Shown: piece after piece, positions 1-4,978 of the stretch | Numbering within the stretch: position 1 is the stretch's first letter | Layout of the letters: each line of letters starts with the position of its first letter | Source: CAYZAW01 sp964476505 | GTDB lineage: Bacteria > Bacillota > Clostridia > Christensenellales > CAG-138 | Direction: 5' to 3' | NCBI GenBank assembly: GCA_964476505.1 | Contig: CAYZAW010000078.1 | Location: forward strand, 1 to 5,651 | DNA: 5,651 nucleotides | The notes under the pieces: generated by a model | Seen by the model: only the letters and a program-made list of their open reading frames with translations | What the model was told of the DNA's origin: nothing | Databases searched by the model: none | Made by a program: the position numbers and the translations under genes

Positions 1-7
1 AAAATGA

Positions 8-24
8 CACGGCTGGCTGCCGTG
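8..24. other. Short inverted repeat (6-bp stem, 5-nt loop)
   Basis: CACGGC (8-13) and GCCGTG (19-24) can pair around the loop TGGCT. No T-run follows on the plus strand. On the minus strand the stem is followed after two bases by ATTTT, so it could be a weak terminator for something to the left, but this is not convincing. It lies 34 bases before the epimerase start and its role is unknown. Confidence 0.3.
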
Positions 25-58
25 CCTTAAACCTTAAATATTATTGTAGGAGGTAGCT

Positions 59-1081
59 ATGAACATATTAATGATTGGCGGAACGGGCACCATCAGCACG
101 GCGATTTCTAAGCTGCTGCTACTTGAGGGGCATCAACTGTATCTGTTGAACCGCGGCACGCGAAACGATTTGTTTAGCGGGGAATACCCGGGCGCCGTGC
201 ATTGGCTGCAAGCGGACGTAAACAACGAGGCGGAAGCGGCAAAGGCGATCGGCAGCCTGCAATTTGACTGTGTGGCAGATTTTATTGCGTTCGTGCCCGA
301 GCAGCTACAGCGGGATGTACGGCTGTTTGCCGGAAAAACCAAGCAGTTTATATTTATCAGCTCCGCGTCTGCCTATCAAAAGCCGCTGTCTAACTATCGC
401 ATAACGGAGTCCACGCCGCTTGCCAACCCCTATTGGGAATACTCCCGCAATAAGATCGCGGGGGAGGAATACCTCATGGCGCAGTACCGGGAGAACGGCT
501 TCCCGGTAACCATCGTGCGCCCCAGCCACACCTATGACGAGCGCTCCGTACCGCTGGGGGTACACGGGAGCAAGGGCAGCTATCAGGTGCTAAAACGCAT
601 GCTGGAGGGAAAGCCCGTGATCATCCATGGCGACGGCACCTCCCTTTGGACGATGACGCACAACAGCGATTTTGCCAAGGGCTTTGTTGGGCTGATAGGC
701 AATATCCACGCCATTGGCGAGGCGGTGCAGATCACCTCTGACGAAACGGTAACGTGGAATCAAGTTTACCGCGCCATTGCAGATGCATTGGGCGTTACGC
801 TCAAGCCCTACTATGTACCATCGGACTTCTTAGCCGCTTGCAGTAATTACGATTTATTAGGCGGCCTGATTGGAGACAAAGCCAATTCCGTGGTGTTTGA
901 TAACAGCAAGCTCAAGCGGCTGGTGCCCGGCTTTGTGGCAACAAAACGCTTTGATCAGGGTATCAAGGAAACGGTAAACTATGTACTCTCGCACCCGGAA
1001 TGCCAAAAGGAAGACCCGGCATTTGATGCGTGGTGCGATAGGGTGATTGCCGCTATGGAGCAGGCAAAAGCATCTATATAA
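59..1081 (+). CDS. NAD(P)-dependent epimerase/dehydratase (SDR family)
   Basis: This is a cytoplasmic 340-residue oxidoreductase/epimerase of the extended short-chain dehydrogenase family. The N-terminal Rossmann fold opens with MNILMIGGTGTIS. The glycine motif (residues 7-13) has Ser where the third Gly of GxxGxxG is usual, a variant also seen in related sugar-nucleotide epimerase-like proteins. The active site is visible as FISSASAY (99-106, catalytic Ser region) and YSRNK (128-132, the YxxxK catalytic pair). It is followed by the TIVRPSHTY strand that usually closes the substrate pocket. The length is normal for the family. The start is fixed by AGGAGGT at 48-54, four bases before ATG. The substrate cannot be read from sequence; related proteins include CSP41-like and nucleotide-sugar epimerases. 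The gene stands alone on this strand, converges on the ABC-F gene and ends just before a hairpin terminator. Confidence 0.88.
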   Translation: MNILMIGGTGTISTAISKLLLLEGHQLYLLNRGTRNDLFSGEYPGAVHWLQADVNNEAEAAKAIGSLQFDCVADFIAFVPEQLQRDVRLFAGKTKQFIFISSASAYQKPLSNYRITESTPLANPYWEYSRNKIAGEEYLMAQYRENGFPVTIVRPSHTYDERSVPLGVHGSKGSYQVLKRMLEGKPVIIHGDGTSLWTMTHNSDFAKGFVGLIGNIHAIGEAVQITSDETVTWNQVYRAIADALGVTLKPYYVPSDFLAACSNYDLLGGLIGDKANSVVFDNSKLKRLVPGFVATKRFDQGIKETVNYVLSHPECQKEDPAFDAWCDRVIAAMEQAKASI

Positions 1082-1098
1082 CGCAACGTCAAGAACGC

Positions 1099-1130
1099 CG
1101 CCTAATCCGTAATGGATCAGGCGACGTTTT
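1099..1130 (+). terminator. Intrinsic terminator between convergent genes
   Basis: CGCCTAATCC (1099-1108) pairs with GGATCAGGCG (1114-1123), giving nine pairs and one A/C mismatch around the loop GTAAT. ACGTTTT follows, ending in four Ts. It begins 17 bases after the epimerase stop, so it probably ends that transcript. On the minus strand the same stem ends 20 bases past the ABC-F stop and is followed only by GCGTTCTT, so termination in that direction would be weaker but possible. Confidence 0.7.
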
Positions 1131-1143
1131 CGTATCGCAGTTG

Positions 1144-2636
1144 TTAAACCAGGGAAACGGTACTTGTGGCAATTCGTTCGCAAAAAGCGCTGTCGTGCTC
1201 CACGAACAGCAGCGTGGCATTGCTTACTTGTAGCAATTCTTCGATTTGCATGCGCGAATAAACGTCAATGTAATTTAGTGGTTCATCCCAAACATAAAGG
1301 TGCGCGCGCTCGCACAAGCTGCGGGCGATCAGCACCTTCTTCTTCTGCCCGCCGGAAAAATCCTCCATGTTCTTTTCAAACTGCACCCGCCGGAAATCCA
1401 TTTTGCGCAGTATGGTGAAAAACAGGCTTTCGTCCGCATCAAAGGAGCGGATATAGTTGTACAGGGAGCCCGTAAGATGCGCGGTATCCTGCGCTACATA
1501 GGATACTGCAAGCCCGCTTCCTAAAACCAGCTTGCCGGTGTGCGGAATATCCTCCTGCATAATGAGCTTTAACAGGCTGGATTTTCCGGCACCGTTTTTC
1601 CCCGTAAGCGCAATGCGCTCCCCGCGCTTGATAGAAAAGCTGACAGGGCTGCACACAGGTGTTTCGCCATACTGAATGCAAATGTCTTCAAAGCGCAAAA
1701 GCTCCGGCTTTTTATAGAGCAGGGGGTGGATGGCAAGGTCGCTGGCGTACTCCACGTTTTTTAAAAGCGTGCTCTTTTGCGCAACGGCTTCCTGCCGTCG
1801 CTCGGCAATGCTTTTGGCGCGCTGCATCACCTTGGCAGCCTTATGCCCCGCAAAGCCTCTATCCGGGCGCAAGCCGGCAATTTTATCGTGCTTTGCGCTT
1901 TCCGCCTTGCTTGACCAAGAAGCCGCCCGGTTTGCGGCGGTGTTTAACCGTTGGATGTCCTTTTGCAGCCGTTCGTCCTCATCACGGTCAAACTGATCCT
2001 GCAGTTGCTTATTTTGCCACCAAGAGGNNNNNNNNNNGAGGAAAAGTTCCCTTTTTGCACCTCCATGCCGGTTTTATTGATGCAAAGCATGTGATCCACG
2101 CACCGGTCTAAAAATGCTCTGTCATGGGATACAAGCAGAAAGCCGGATTTATGGCTCAAGTAATCGCCGACTAGCTTTCTTGCCTGTAAATCTAAATGGT
2201 TGGTGGGCTCGTCGATCAACAGATACCCGTTGTCCCTAAGAAACAGTGCTGCCAAAAGCACCTTTGTTTGCTCTCCGTTGGACAGCGTTTGAAAGGGGCG
2301 GTACAGCACCTCTGGGTCAAGCTGCAACAGGTTCAGCTCGCGGTACAGCTTCCAATCCTGCCCGTCCGGTAATAACGGGGATACGATCTGTACGGTATCT
2401 AGCGAAGGGTTATCCACCGCATAGGGAAAATACGCGAAATCCACATTGGCAGCAATGGAACCGCTGTAACGGTAGCAATTTGTCATCAGCTTGAAAAACG
2501 TGGTTTTTCCGCGTCCGTTTCGCCCGGTAAAGCCCAGCCGCCAATCCGTGTCTATTTGAAAGGATACGTCCTCAAATATGGGGTCGTAACTGCCGTCATA
2601 GGTAAATGTAAGATGTTTTACGTCGATCAATGACAT
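1144..2636 (-). CDS. lsa: Lsa-type ABC-F ribosomal protection ATPase (split by an N-run)
   Basis: This is a soluble protein with two ATPase domains. ABC-F proteins of this type bind the ribosome at the E site and displace lincosamide, streptogramin A and pleuromutilin drugs; they are not transporters. With the gap closed (see findings) it is 492 residues, the usual Lsa size. NBD1 has Walker A GRNGRGKTT (38-46), signature TLSNGEQ (117-123), Walker B with catalytic Glu in LLIDEPTNHLD (139-149) and switch His in SHD (170-172). The charged linker spans about 200-290. NBD2 has Walker A GKNGAGKSS (341-349), signature FSGGQ (422-426), WDEPLNYID (about 445-453) and EHD (475-477). LSNGEQTK together with WDEPLNYID points to Lsa within ABC-F; the symbol is family-level only. 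The ATG at 2634-2636 is chosen over the one at 2640-2642 because GGAGG (2644-2648) lies 7 nt from it and only 1 nt from the other. There are no transmembrane segments. A housekeeping ABC-F is the alternative, but the attenuator upstream argues for resistance. Confidence 0.9.
2028..2037. other. Assembly gap (10 Ns) inside the ABC-F gene
   Basis: Ten Ns interrupt the codons just after NBD1, at the start of the interdomain linker. The left flank ends in GAGG (2024-2027) and the right flank begins with GAGG (2038-2041). As written, the two halves of the gene are in different frames. Deleting the Ns and one GAGG copy restores the frame and reads GNFSSWWQNK. Confidence 0.95.
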
Positions 2637-2647
2637 TAGCATGCCTC

Positions 2648-2821
2648 CTAAAAAACAAAAGCACCGCAGGGACAGTGCCTGCGGTAGCTTCCATTCCAAA
2701 ACACGAAAAAAAGCTTTCGTATGGGCGGATGCTGATAATACCAATGCAAACACATTTCCTGCAAGCAACACAACAATACAAGCGGACAAGCCGCAAAACG
2801 GTATTGTTCTGCAATCATCAT
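2648..2821 (-). CDS. Leader ORF (57 codons) upstream of ABC-F
   Basis: An ATGATG start at 2821 opens a 57-codon frame beginning MMIAEQYRF and ending CPCGAFVF. It spans the whole terminator hairpin, and its TAG stop overlaps the ABC-F Shine-Dalgarno (TTTTAGGAGG), 11 nt before the ABC-F ATG. No good Shine-Dalgarno precedes this ATG. The same frame is open upstream to a possible TTG at 2857, also without a clear ribosome site. The peptide is rich in Cys and aromatic residues and matches no domain I recognise. A regulatory role for its translation is inferred from position: a ribosome passing along it would melt the terminator. It could instead be a chance ORF over a structured RNA. Confidence 0.45.
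   Translation of the reverse strand: MMIAEQYRFAACPLVLLCCLQEMCLHWYYQHPPIRKLFFVFWNGSYRRHCPCGAFVF
2650..2688 (-). terminator. Intrinsic terminator (attenuator) in the ABC-F leader
   Basis: Read on the minus strand, ACCGCAGG (2685-2678) pairs perfectly with CCTGCGGT (2670-2663) around a 7-nt loop. GC/AGC outside the stem can add two more pairs past a bulged base. GCTTTTGTTTTTT follows (2662-2650), a good U-tract. The T-run runs straight into the ABC-F Shine-Dalgarno TAGGAGG. A terminator inside the 5' leader, before the gene it precedes, fits conditional attenuation better than the end of an upstream gene. Confidence 0.8.
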
Positions 2822-2822
2822 A

Positions 2823-2843
2823 CTAGCGGGAAATAGAACGCAT
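2823..2843 (-). CDS. Possible 6-codon leader peptide MRSISR
   Basis: ATG at 2843 followed by six codons and TAG at 2825-2823. The stop lies one base before the ATG of the 57-codon leader ORF, so the two could be translated in series. AAAGG abuts the ATG directly, which is too close for a normal Shine-Dalgarno. Short peptides of this kind control erm and ABC-F genes in other Gram-positives, but this one is supported only by position. Confidence 0.25.
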   Translation of the reverse strand: MRSISR

Positions 2844-2874
2844 CCTTTCACATCCAATCTTGTTTTCTAGGAGG

Positions 2875-2903
2875 ATTGTAGCAAAATCCTGCGGTTCATG
2901 CAA
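2875..2903 (-). promoter_or_regulatory. Promoter of the ABC-F leader transcript
   Basis: On the minus strand TTGCAT (2903-2898) is followed after exactly 17 bases by TACAAT (2880-2875). TG lies one base upstream of the -10, making an extended -10 (TGCTACAAT). The expected start near 2868 gives a leader of about 230 nt before the ABC-F ATG, enough for the leader ORF and terminator. It lies 24 bases downstream of the binding-protein stop. No terminator separates the two, so some read-through from that gene is possible. Confidence 0.6.
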
Positions 2904-2927
2904 GGGCTTTCCTACATTTCACGCATA

Positions 2928-3875
2928 TCAGCTATTGAGGGAAAGTGCAAGGCCTTCGTAGATCTGCTTTAGAGCTTCTGCAATACGCGGGCCGGGGCGG
3001 GAGATGAGTTCCGCTTCAATGGTATACACGCGCCCTTGGGTAACGGCGGCGGCAGCAGAAAGCGCCGGGTCAGAAAGAAGGGCAGCGGTATCCACCGTGG
3101 AGGAAACCAACAGCACCTGCGGGTTTAGGCTAACAAGCTCCGGCATGGTAAATACGGGGGAGAGGGTTTCATCATCCGCCGTAAAAAGCGTGCCACCAGC
3201 CATATTCACCAGCGCTGCAATATAACTTGTTGCTGCCGCAGTGTGTATTCCTGCATCGTCAATTGCGGAAATATAGAACACGCCTTGGGGCTCCAGATCG
3301 GAGGCCATGCGCTCCACCTCGGCTGTGGCAGATTGCATTGCTGCGATCAATTCTGCGGCATCGGTTCCGGTGATCTGTGCGATCAACGCAATGCTTGCAT
3401 AGATCTCTTCATAGGTAACGGCCTCCGCATACACAACGGAAAGCTCAGCACTTTCCAAGGCGGTGAGGGTCTCGTCGGAGGTGTCGTTTCCAACGAATAC
3501 AACGTCCGGCGCTGCAGCTATGATGGCATCTACGTCCGGCATGTCCGCTCCGCCCATTTTGGGCAGCGTCATCACCTCGGCGGGATAGTCGCTGTTGTCG
3601 TCCGCACCCACCAGAAGGTCACCGGCGTTCAAGGCGAACAGGATTTCCGTAACGGTAGGGCATAACGAAACGATACGCTCCGGCACGCCGTGTACAAAAA
3701 CGGAACGGCCCAGCATGTCGGTCAGGGTAACGGTCGGCAGTGCGCCGCCAGCGGGATCGTCTTCCGTCACGGCAATGGGGGAAGGGGTTGCAGGTTGCGG
3801 CGCAGGCTGTGTGCCGCAGCCAAAGGAAAACAGCAGCAGGGCTGTGATAAGCAGGTAAGAACAAAAGCGTTTCAT
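2928..3875 (-). CDS. ABC transporter substrate-binding lipoprotein, BtuF/FepB-like
   Basis: A 315-residue extracytoplasmic binding protein of the periplasmic-binding family used for vitamin B12, haem and Fe(III)-siderophores. The signal peptide (residues 1-19) ends in LFSFGC, so Cys20 should be lipidated and anchor the protein outside the membrane; Phe at -2 is a loose but acceptable lipobox. A Pro/Thr-rich tether (about 21-46) follows. The mature domain opens with VTLTDMLGRSV (49-59) and the hallmark PERIVSLCPTVTEILFALNA (65-84). It continues with NSDYP, LPKMGG and DVDAIIAAAPDVVFVGN. RPGPRIAEAL (293-302) is the C-terminal signature shared with BtuF-like proteins. GGAGGT (3891-3886) sits 10 nt before the ATG. 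No permease or ATPase lies beside it here, so it may feed a transporter encoded elsewhere. B12/corrinoid is the likeliest ligand but unproven; no cobalamin riboswitch fits in the 119-bp upstream region. Confidence 0.87.
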   Translation of the reverse strand: MKRFCSYLLITALLLFSFGCGTQPAPQPATPSPIAVTEDDPAGGALPTVTLTDMLGRSVFVHGVPERIVSLCPTVTEILFALNAGDLLVGADDNSDYPAEVMTLPKMGGADMPDVDAIIAAAPDVVFVGNDTSDETLTALESAELSVVYAEAVTYEEIYASIALIAQITGTDAAELIAAMQSATAEVERMASDLEPQGVFYISAIDDAGIHTAAATSYIAALVNMAGGTLFTADDETLSPVFTMPELVSLNPQVLLVSSTVDTAALLSDPALSAAAAVTQGRVYTIEAELISRPGPRIAEALKQIYEGLALSLNS

Positions 3876-3911
3876 CTATTTTGATACCTCCATGTATCGG
3901 CGTCGCAATAG

Positions 3912-3920
3912 ATTGTAGCA
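3912..3920 (-). promoter_or_regulatory. Putative extended -10 of the binding-protein gene
   Basis: TGCTACAAT on the minus strand is identical to the extended -10 of the ABC-F promoter. It would start transcription near 3905, about 30 nt before the ATG. No convincing -35 is found at 16-18 bases. That region is occupied by an inverted repeat, so the promoter may rely on the extended -10 or on a regulator. Confidence 0.45.
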
Positions 3921-3947
3921 CCGCAAGTACAGAAATGCTTGCGGTGC
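3918..3947. repeat. Perfect 10-bp inverted repeat upstream of binding-protein gene
   Basis: GCACCGCAAG (3918-3927) and CTTGCGGTGC (3938-3947) are exact inverted copies around a 10-nt spacer. On the plus strand a T.G wobble and an A-T pair extend the stem inward to 12 pairs with loop CAGAAA. No T-run follows on either strand, so it is not a standard terminator. It covers the spacer and -35 zone of the putative promoter. It could be an operator, or a 3'-end hairpin of the upstream YhhN transcript, which ends at 3995. Confidence 0.7.
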
Positions 3948-3994
3948 CATCAACTGTTCATACATTGTTTACGGCATTACCGAATTTAGGAAAT

Positions 3995-4666
3995 CTAGCA
4001 GGGGATATCGATAAACAGCAGGAGACCACACGCAATCAGCGTTTGTGCAATGATGTATGTAAGCATTACGATGAAGTTGCCGCCCTTTTTCTCCTCTTTG
4101 AACGTATTGAAGGAGAGAACGGTGTCGGACACCAAGAAGAACAGCGTACCGCAGAAAATCAAGATAGAGCCTAAGCGCGTTAGTAAGATGGCGTTCAATG
4201 CCGCAACGGCGCTAAAGCTTGCTAAAAGCAGCATGTATAACAGGCACAGTATCACTAGGTTTTTGGGTAAATACGGCTTTAACTGTGTAAACGTGCGAAT
4301 TGCGCCTAATGCATACACCAGCCCTACGGGCAGTATCAGCCATAAGGAAGGATCGTTCAAAGCCGGCAAAATCGCAAGCACATACAGCACATGGCCTATA
4401 AAAAACGCGCATAGCCCGGCAGGAAAGCCTATGCGGGAATGATGGTTCAATAAGAACGTATCGCCAAGGCAGCCAAACAACAGCCCGAGAATCACAAGAA
4501 TTTGAGGCGTGCTGGACGCAACAAAATATGTCAGCGCTAATAGGGGCATCAAAAGGATTTTGGTTATACGGCGCAGGCGCTCCTTTTCCTTTAAGCAGGC
4601 ATACAGCTGCAACACAACGTCAATAACATAGAGACCGAGAAACACAAAAAAGACAGGCGTATTCAA
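3995..4666 (-). CDS. YhhN/TMEM86-family integral membrane protein (lysoplasmalogenase-like)
   Basis: A multi-pass membrane protein of 223 residues with about eight hydrophobic helices, the normal size for the YhhN family. Characterised members (TMEM86) hydrolyse the vinyl-ether bond of lysoplasmalogens; some anaerobic bacteria make plasmalogens, so that role is plausible but inferred. Family polar residues inside helices are present. Numbered from the TTG start they are Gly-Asp in LFGCLGD (68-69), Gly-His in FFIGH (91-92), Ser-Asp in FFLVSD (180-181) and YIIAQ near residue 205. A longer ORF reaches an ATG at 4765, but its first 33 codons contain this gene's own promoter (4727-4755) and have no membrane segment typical of the family. 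The TTG at 4664-4666 has TTGAGGT (4680-4674) seven bases upstream and leads directly into the first helix. It is followed by the binding-protein gene on the same strand after 119 bp. Confidence 0.82.
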   Translation of the reverse strand: MNTPVFFVFLGLYVIDVVLQLYACLKEKERLRRITKILLMPLLALTYFVASSTPQILVILGLLFGCLGDTFLLNHHSRIGFPAGLCAFFIGHVLYVLAILPALNDPSLWLILPVGLVYALGAIRTFTQLKPYLPKNLVILCLLYMLLLASFSAVAALNAILLTRLGSILIFCGTLFFLVSDTVLSFNTFKEEKKGGNFIVMLTYIIAQTLIACGLLLFIDIPC

Positions 4667-4726
4667 TAAAGCAACCTCAACAAATTTGGATTTGGAACTG
4701 TTAAAACATAACAAAACCTTAATTTT

Positions 4727-4755
4727 AGTATAGAGGGAATGCAGAGGCATTGCAA
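4727..4755 (-). promoter_or_regulatory. Promoter of the YhhN-family gene
   Basis: On the minus strand TTGCAA (4755-4750) is followed after 17 bases by TATACT (4732-4727), which is one mismatch from the consensus -10. Transcription would start near 4720, about 54 nt before the TTG start codon. It is divergent from the glyS promoter at 4785-4814. Confidence 0.65.
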
Positions 4756-4784
4756 GGAATTCCATAAAGACGGTGTAAAAAACC

Positions 4785-4814
4785 TTGACAAGAGAGGGGG
4801 AAAGTGGCTATCAT
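4785..4814 (+). promoter_or_regulatory. Promoter of the glyS T-box transcript
   Basis: TTGACA (4785-4790), a perfect -35, is followed after 18 bases by TATCAT (4809-4814), one mismatch from the consensus -10. Transcription should start near 4820-4822, placing the T-box leader directly downstream. Confidence 0.65.
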
Positions 4815-4820
4815 TACTGC

Positions 4821-4954
4821 ATTGGAATATTTGTGCGGCAATGATGGGGTTGGCAAACCGGAGCCGTGTAACAGAAAGTGGGCAGAGCGATCTGCCAAAA
4901 AGGGTGGAACCGCGAGCAAACGCTCGTCCCTTTGCGGGGCGGCGTTATTTTTTT
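4821..4954 (+). promoter_or_regulatory. T-box riboswitch (glycyl-tRNA-sensing leader)
   Basis: The leader of glyS senses uncharged tRNA-Gly and lets transcription continue when glycine charging falls. The diagnostic T-box sequence AGGGTGGAACCGCG is at 4901-4914. Its TGGA can pair with the tRNA acceptor end inside the antiterminator, where AGGG (4901-4904) pairs with CCCT (4928-4931) and GCGAGC pairs with GCTCGT. Stem III is GGCAGA-GCGA-TCTGCC (4881-4896), closed by a GNRA loop. A terminator overlaps the antiterminator. Upstream, GGTT-GGCA-AACC (4848-4859) is a small hairpin. Stem I and the specifier are not clear: GGC (Gly) at 4837-4839, followed by a purine, is the best candidate. The leader before the T-box motif is only about 80 nt from the predicted start, short for this class. 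The 5' edge depends on the promoter call. Confidence 0.9.
4920..4954 (+). terminator. T-box terminator before glyS
   Basis: ACGCTCGTCCC (4920-4930) pairs with GGGGCGGCGT (4936-4945) with one bulged T and one T.G wobble, around the loop TTTGC. TATTTTTTT follows. Its 5' arm shares CGCTCGTCCC with the antiterminator, so the two folds exclude each other as expected for a T-box. Confidence 0.88.
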
Positions 4955-4978
4955 GCAAAAAAGCAAGGAGGCAGCAGC

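Noticed and set aside
39..44. TATTAT as a -10 for the epimerase
   Set aside because: A start about 7 bases downstream would fall inside the Shine-Dalgarno, leaving no usable leader; the promoter probably lies left of the window.
1144..1872. ABC-F C-terminal half as a separate 242-residue protein
   Set aside because: It starts at a TTG (Leu) inside the linker with no ribosome site. The same frame runs open upstream to the N-run and joins NBD1 when the overlap is merged.
1659..2111. 150-residue plus-strand ORF across the N-run
   Set aside because: Antisense shadow of the ABC-F gene; it contains unknown residues from the gap, has no recognisable domain and no ribosome site.
2637..2789. N-terminal extension of the ABC-F protein to 2789
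   Set aside because: The extension passes through the terminator hairpin and T-tract, and the family N-terminus begins at MSLIDVKHLTF. GGAGG is spaced correctly for the ATG at 2634-2636.
3243..3665. 140-residue plus-strand ORF
   Set aside because: Lies wholly antisense to the well-supported binding-protein gene and has no family features.
3876..3994. Cobalamin riboswitch before the binding-protein gene
   Set aside because: The gap is only 119 bp, too short for the element, and no B12-box-like sequence is seen; only the inverted repeat stands out.
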